Shown here: positions 60,590 through 64,000 of the stretch, in pieces
Layout: every line of letters begins with the position of its first letter
How positions within the stretch are numbered: the stretch's first letter is position 1
From: Hymenobacter pini
GTDB taxonomy: Bacteria > Bacteroidota > Bacteroidia > Cytophagales > Hymenobacteraceae
Assembly (NCBI RefSeq): GCF_020421205.1
Contig: NZ_JAIZZH010000001.1
Span: 1,401,996-1,465,995, forward strand
Direction of reading: 5' to 3'
Length of the DNA stretch: 64,000 nucleotides
Translations under genes and position numbers: made by a program
Notes under the pieces: generated by a model
Told to the model about the DNA's origin: nothing
The model's input: the letters and a program-made list of their open reading frames with translations, nothing else
Databases searched by the model: none

Positions 60590-62281
60590 ATGACAAATTC
60601 GTCGAAACTGCTGGCCGCTGCGGCCCTGCTGACTGCCACCGCCCACGGTACCGATGCCTGGGCGCAGAAGACCCGCGGCAAGATTGAGGATGCCGAAATT
60701 GAGATTGTAAAGGAGCGGGTGAACGAGCTGCCCGAAGCCACCCGCAACTTCGAAAAGGTAAAGATTGAGGCGCCTACCAAATCCACCGAGCCCGTCAATT
60801 ACTCCTTCCAGGATTTCCGCCTGCCCGCCGATAAGCTCAACCCCTCGGTGCGGGTGCTCACCATCCGGCAAGAGGAGCTGGCCCCGCTCACCGGCAACTA
60901 CCTGAAGGCCGCGCTAGGGAACTACGGCACCGCCTACGGCCGGGCCTACCTGCACAACACCCGGTCCGAAACTGGCAGCTACGGCCTCGACTTCAAACAC
61001 CTTTCCTCGGCCAACGGCCCGGTGGACCGCCGCAACTCCGGGCAGAGCCAGACCAGTCTAGGCCTGAACGGGGAAACCTACCAGGGGCCACTGGTGCTGG
61101 GCGCTAAGATTGACGTGGGCCGGGAGCGGTACAACTTCTACGGCTACAACCGCAACGTGCCCCAACTGCCCAAAGAAGACAGTATCAAGCAGGTATTCAA
61201 GCGCGCCGCCATCAAGGTGTACGCCCGCAACCGGGCCCGCGACGCGGCCTTCCAGTACGACCTGGGCCTGGGCTTCAACTACTGGTCGGACTTCTACAAC
61301 GCCCGGGAAAGCAACGTGTACGCCACCCTGCGCTCGGGCTACAAGCTGGGCGAAACCAGCCGTGTGAGCGTGAACGGCGACGTGTCGTTCATCTCTCACA
61401 AGGACTCGCTCACCGTAAGCCGGCCCTTCGTGCAGGTAACGCCCGCCTACGAGGTCAACTTCGATAGGCTGGCCCTGTCGGTGGGGGCCACCCTGGGCTA
61501 CACCGGCGACACCATTCAGCGGGCCCGGCAGTTTAACGCCTACCCGGCCATTCGGGCAGCCTACACCGTCACGGAGGATAAGCTGGTGGCCTACGCTGGC
61601 CTGGGCGGCGCTATCCAGCGCGTGACCATGTACGATTTGACCACCGAAAACCCCTGGCTGGCTCCCAACGTGCGCGTGGCCGATACCCGCCGCGGGCCCA
61701 CGCTCTACTTCGGGTTCCAGGCCACCCCGGCCCGGGCTCTAGAGGTGAATGCCCGCGTCACGCTCAGCAACGACCGGAACCTGTACTTCTACAACAACTC
61801 CCGCCGCGACTCCAGCAAGTTCGACTTGGTGTACGACCCCAAAGCCACCCAGCTGGTAAATGTGCACGGCGAAATTATCTACAATGCCGCCGAGCAGTTT
61901 CGTCTGGGCTTCAAGGCCGATTACAACGGCTATAACGTGAAGACGCTGGCCAAAGCCTTCCACCGCCCGGCCTTCCAGTCGGTACTGTTTGGCTCCTACA
62001 ACTTCTACAACAAGCTGCTGGTGGGCGGCGAGCTGTACACCTACAGCTCCAGCTACGGCACCGGCCTGCTGCGACACTCAGGCATAGGCCTGCCGTACCG
62101 GGAAGTAGTGCGCCCCACCGACACCGTAATCGACCTGAATCTGCGCGCCGATTACCGGATTATGGAAAATCTGAGCATCTTTGCTTTAGGCAACAACCTG
62201 GTCGGCCGCAAGTACGAGCGGTTCCTGAACTATCCGGTGAAGGGAATCAACGTACTGGCCGGCGTGACGTATGACTTTTAA
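60590..62281 (+). CDS. TonB-dependent-receptor-like outer-membrane barrel
   Basis: A 563-aa outer-membrane protein. ATG 60590 gives a clean signal peptide (SSKLLAAAALLTATAHGTDAWAQ); an upstream start at 60572 is possible. A short periplasmic segment precedes a long beta-barrel with aromatic strand ends (RYNFYGYNRNVPQLPKEDS, FQSVLFGSYNFYNKLLVG) closing in GINVLAGVTYDF. No TonB plug domain was seen, so it is a TonB-type barrel or a related porin. It directly follows the TPR gene, with which it may function. Confidence 0.75.
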   Translation: MTNSSKLLAAAALLTATAHGTDAWAQKTRGKIEDAEIEIVKERVNELPEATRNFEKVKIEAPTKSTEPVNYSFQDFRLPADKLNPSVRVLTIRQEELAPLTGNYLKAALGNYGTAYGRAYLHNTRSETGSYGLDFKHLSSANGPVDRRNSGQSQTSLGLNGETYQGPLVLGAKIDVGRERYNFYGYNRNVPQLPKEDSIKQVFKRAAIKVYARNRARDAAFQYDLGLGFNYWSDFYNARESNVYATLRSGYKLGETSRVSVNGDVSFISHKDSLTVSRPFVQVTPAYEVNFDRLALSVGATLGYTGDTIQRARQFNAYPAIRAAYTVTEDKLVAYAGLGGAIQRVTMYDLTTENPWLAPNVRVADTRRGPTLYFGFQATPARALEVNARVTLSNDRNLYFYNNSRRDSSKFDLVYDPKATQLVNVHGEIIYNAAEQFRLGFKADYNGYNVKTLAKAFHRPAFQSVLFGSYNFYNKLLVGGELYTYSSSYGTGLLRHSGIGLPYREVVRPTDTVIDLNLRADYRIMENLSIFALGNNLVGRKYERFLNYPVKGINVLAGVTYDF

Positions 62282-62338
62282 TCCGGCACTGCCGCAATGC
62301 AGCAAATCCTAGCTAATTCCTTGTCATCCTGAGTGCAA

Positions 62339-62405
62339 CGAAGGACCTTGTGCCGCCGGAGCGAGTCGTTAACCTGACGCCGTTTTGCCGGAACAAGGTC
62401 CTTCG
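62339..62405. repeat. GAAGGACCTTGT palindromic element
   Basis: CGAAGGACCTTGT (62339-62351) and ACAAGGTCCTTCG (62393-62405) are a perfect 13-bp inverted repeat. The flanking TCATCCTGAGTGCAACGAAGG form recurs in many Bacteroidota genomes. Confidence 0.75.
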
Positions 62406-62475
62406 CTGTAAGCAGGAGGACGGGATTTGCTCCGTTTTCGCTTAGTGCTTTTTTCTTACCAGTACCCGCAACCGA

Positions 62476-63654
62476 ATGCTTTCTGACCATATCCGCACCT
62501 TGCTCCGGGACCATGACTGCGTCATTATTCCTGATTTCGGCGGCCTGATTGCTGATTATGCCCCTGCCCAGATTCATCCGGTGCGGCACACGCTGGCTCC
62601 CCCGGCCAAGCGCGTGGCCTTCAACCAGTCGCTCACCCGCAACGACGGGCTGCTGGTAGATGCTCTGAGTGCCCAACTGAGCATCAGCACGGCCCAAGCC
62701 CGGCAGCTGGTGCGGGAGGCCGTGGTACGGATGGAGCAGGAGCTGGAAAGCGGCCTGCGTACCGAACTGAGCGGTATTGGCGTGTTTCATCGGGCCCCCG
62801 GCCGCGGGCTGGAATTTGAATATACCGGTGCCCAAAACCTACTGAACGCCAGCTTTGGCCTGCCCGAGCTGGTGTCGCGCCCGGTGCGGGCCACCGACGC
62901 TCTATTGGCCCGGGAACGGCCCGCGGCGGCTCCACTGCTGGCCTCTTCCCGGTCCCGGTGGGCTACCCGCGCGTTTCGCACGGTAGGCACCGTGGTAATT
63001 GCCGGATTGGTACTGTCGGCCAACTACATCTTCGCCGATATGTTCGGCTACCTGCCCGAGCAGTTGCGGCTGCCCCAGGCGGGCGTGACTAGCGCCGCAC
63101 CCGCTCCGGCCGTGCAGCCGGTTCTCAGCCAGCAGGCCGCCCTGGGCAACCCTTCGTCGGAGCTGGCGGCTACGCCTGAGCCCCGCATGGCTGCTACGCC
63201 TGCCGTGGAAGCCAGTGTGCCCGCTGCCAAGCCGGTAGTGGTGAAGCGGCCCGTGGTGGCGGCTACGGTAACCGCCAAGCCAGCAGCCACACCCGCTCCG
63301 AAGCCGGCGGTACAAACCGTGAAAGGCAAAGCGGCGGCTAAACCAGCCACCAAAGCCCCGGGTTGGGAAAAAGCTGCGGCTACCAATGCAACCAATGGTG
63401 CCGCTTCCTCGACAATTAATCACCGCACGGGTCGTTACTACGTGGTAGCCGGTTCCTACACCACGCTGGCCAACGCCGAGAAGGGCCGGCAGGCACTGGT
63501 TCGGCTGGGCCACCCGGCCCGCGTGATTCTGCCCGCGCCCGGTAGCCGCCAGTACATGCTGTCGGTAGCCGACTTCCCGGATCGGGCCTCGGCCGACCGG
63601 CAGGCCAGCATCCTGCGCAAGCGCATGGGTGACCTGTGGATCAAAAATTACTAA
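62476..63654 (+). CDS. HU-CCDC81-type domain protein with SPOR domain
   Basis: A 392-aa protein. The N-terminus (HIRTLLRDHDCVIIPDFGGL) and the following FNQSLTRNDGLLVDAL form a bacterial HU-CCDC81-like domain of about 125 residues. A membrane segment lies near residues 170-190 (AFRTVGTVVIAGLVLSANYI), then a long Ala/Pro/Val-rich linker, and a C-terminal SPOR domain (YYVVAGSYTTLANAEKGRQA, MLSVADFPDRASADRQ) that binds denuded septal glycan. It may link the nucleoid or division site to the envelope. Confidence 0.85.
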   Translation: MLSDHIRTLLRDHDCVIIPDFGGLIADYAPAQIHPVRHTLAPPAKRVAFNQSLTRNDGLLVDALSAQLSISTAQARQLVREAVVRMEQELESGLRTELSGIGVFHRAPGRGLEFEYTGAQNLLNASFGLPELVSRPVRATDALLARERPAAAPLLASSRSRWATRAFRTVGTVVIAGLVLSANYIFADMFGYLPEQLRLPQAGVTSAAPAPAVQPVLSQQAALGNPSSELAATPEPRMAATPAVEASVPAAKPVVVKRPVVAATVTAKPAATPAPKPAVQTVKGKAAAKPATKAPGWEKAAATNATNGAASSTINHRTGRYYVVAGSYTTLANAEKGRQALVRLGHPARVILPAPGSRQYMLSVADFPDRASADRQASILRKRMGDLWIKNY

Positions 63655-63687
63655 CCTCCCACTTGAAGTAATTACTACGCATTTGTG

Positions 63688-63744
63688 AAAAGCTAAAATA
63701 CTCAGGGTTACCTTGTTAGGGCCTTGGTATTTTAGCTTTTCTTT
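63688..63744 (+). terminator. Terminator after the HU/SPOR gene
   Basis: AAAAGCTAAAATAC (63688-63701) pairs perfectly with GTATTTTAGCTTTT (63727-63740) over a 25-base loop, followed by T. Confidence 0.85.
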
Positions 63745-63766
63745 TGCTTCTCACTTTCTCTCCCGC

Positions 63767-64000
63767 ATGACGCACCTGCTTTCCTTGCTGCTGCAACTCC
63801 AGGTAGGCGACGCGGCTCCCGCCGCCACGCCCGCCGCTGCTGCCGACTCCGCGGCCACGGCTGCCAACGCTGCCGCGGCGGCCGCGCCCGGCCTCTCGCT
63901 CATCGACCTGATTCTGGCCGGGGGCTGGATTATGGTGCCGCTGTTCCTGCTCTCGTTTATCTCCATTTACATCATCATTGAGCGCTACATCACCATCCGC
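63767..64000 (+). CDS. ExbB/TolQ/MotA proton-channel protein (partial)
   Basis: The first 78 residues of a gene that runs off the window. An Ala-rich N-terminus precedes the first membrane helix LAGGWIMVPLFLLSFISIYI and then IERYITIR, the classic start of Bacteroidota ExbB/TolQ proteins. These form proton-driven motors with ExbD/TolR and TonB or TolA. It probably powers the envelope cluster that precedes it. Confidence 0.85.
   Translation, partial: MTHLLSLLLQLQVGDAAPAATPAAAADSAATAANAAAAAAPGLSLIDLILAGGWIMVPLFLLSFISIYIIIERYITIR

Overview
The window looks like a GC-rich member of the Bacteroidota, most likely Hymenobacter or a close relative (Cytophagales). Supporting signs are TAnnTTTG-type promoters with little Shine-Dalgarno sequence, a short primary sigma factor, a bacillithiol deacetylase, a serine palmitoyltransferase-like enzyme, a type IX secretion (T9SS) C-terminal signal, SprB-like repeats, and frequent GTG/TTG starts. 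This is inferred from gene content; no database search was run.

Positions 1 to about 25.69 kb are the right part of a tailed prophage (siphovirus-like; no sheath gene seen). Its order is S49-type head protease, scaffold, major capsid protein, tail tube candidate, two membrane/lipoprotein morons, a small-terminase-like HTH protein, large terminase, portal, head-tail connector candidate, holin, GH24 endolysin, two tiny lipoproteins, an AT-rich moron, tail genes including a SprB-repeat protein and a 1039-aa tape measure, a small serine recombinase, an AT-rich HEPN-motif gene, a small secreted protein, and a tyrosine integrase facing a tRNA-Met(CAT). The left end, with the expected repressor and replication genes, lies outside the window.

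The most striking signal in the prophage is a repeated junction module. A rho-independent terminator runs directly into a spaced promoter-like element, TTCG-N19-GAnnTTYG, seen five times with identical spacing plus one TTTG-N19 variant. It would break the late region into independently expressed units and mark out morons.

Positions 25.7 to 43.6 kb are conserved chromosome: START-like protein and LptF/G permease, rpsO-pnp, rpoD, trxB, an M23/LysM peptidase, bshB1, several small membrane or unknown genes, accC (minus), a serine palmitoyltransferase-like enzyme, a histone H1-like protein, and the divergent pair tyrS/holA.

Positions 43.6 to 64 kb hold a small zinc-ribbon gene between two palindromic GTAGCGCG elements, a RES/Xre toxin-antitoxin pair, a SNF2 helicase, an alpha/beta hydrolase with a carboxypeptidase-like N-terminal domain, a large T9SS-secreted sugar-dehydrogenase/PKD protein with a 390-bp perfect internal duplication, two paralogous lipoproteins (one frameshifted), and an envelope cluster (TPR protein, outer-membrane barrel, HU/SPOR protein, start of an ExbB/TolQ gene). 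Intergenic regions here and in the 32-43 kb region carry several families of short inverted repeats.
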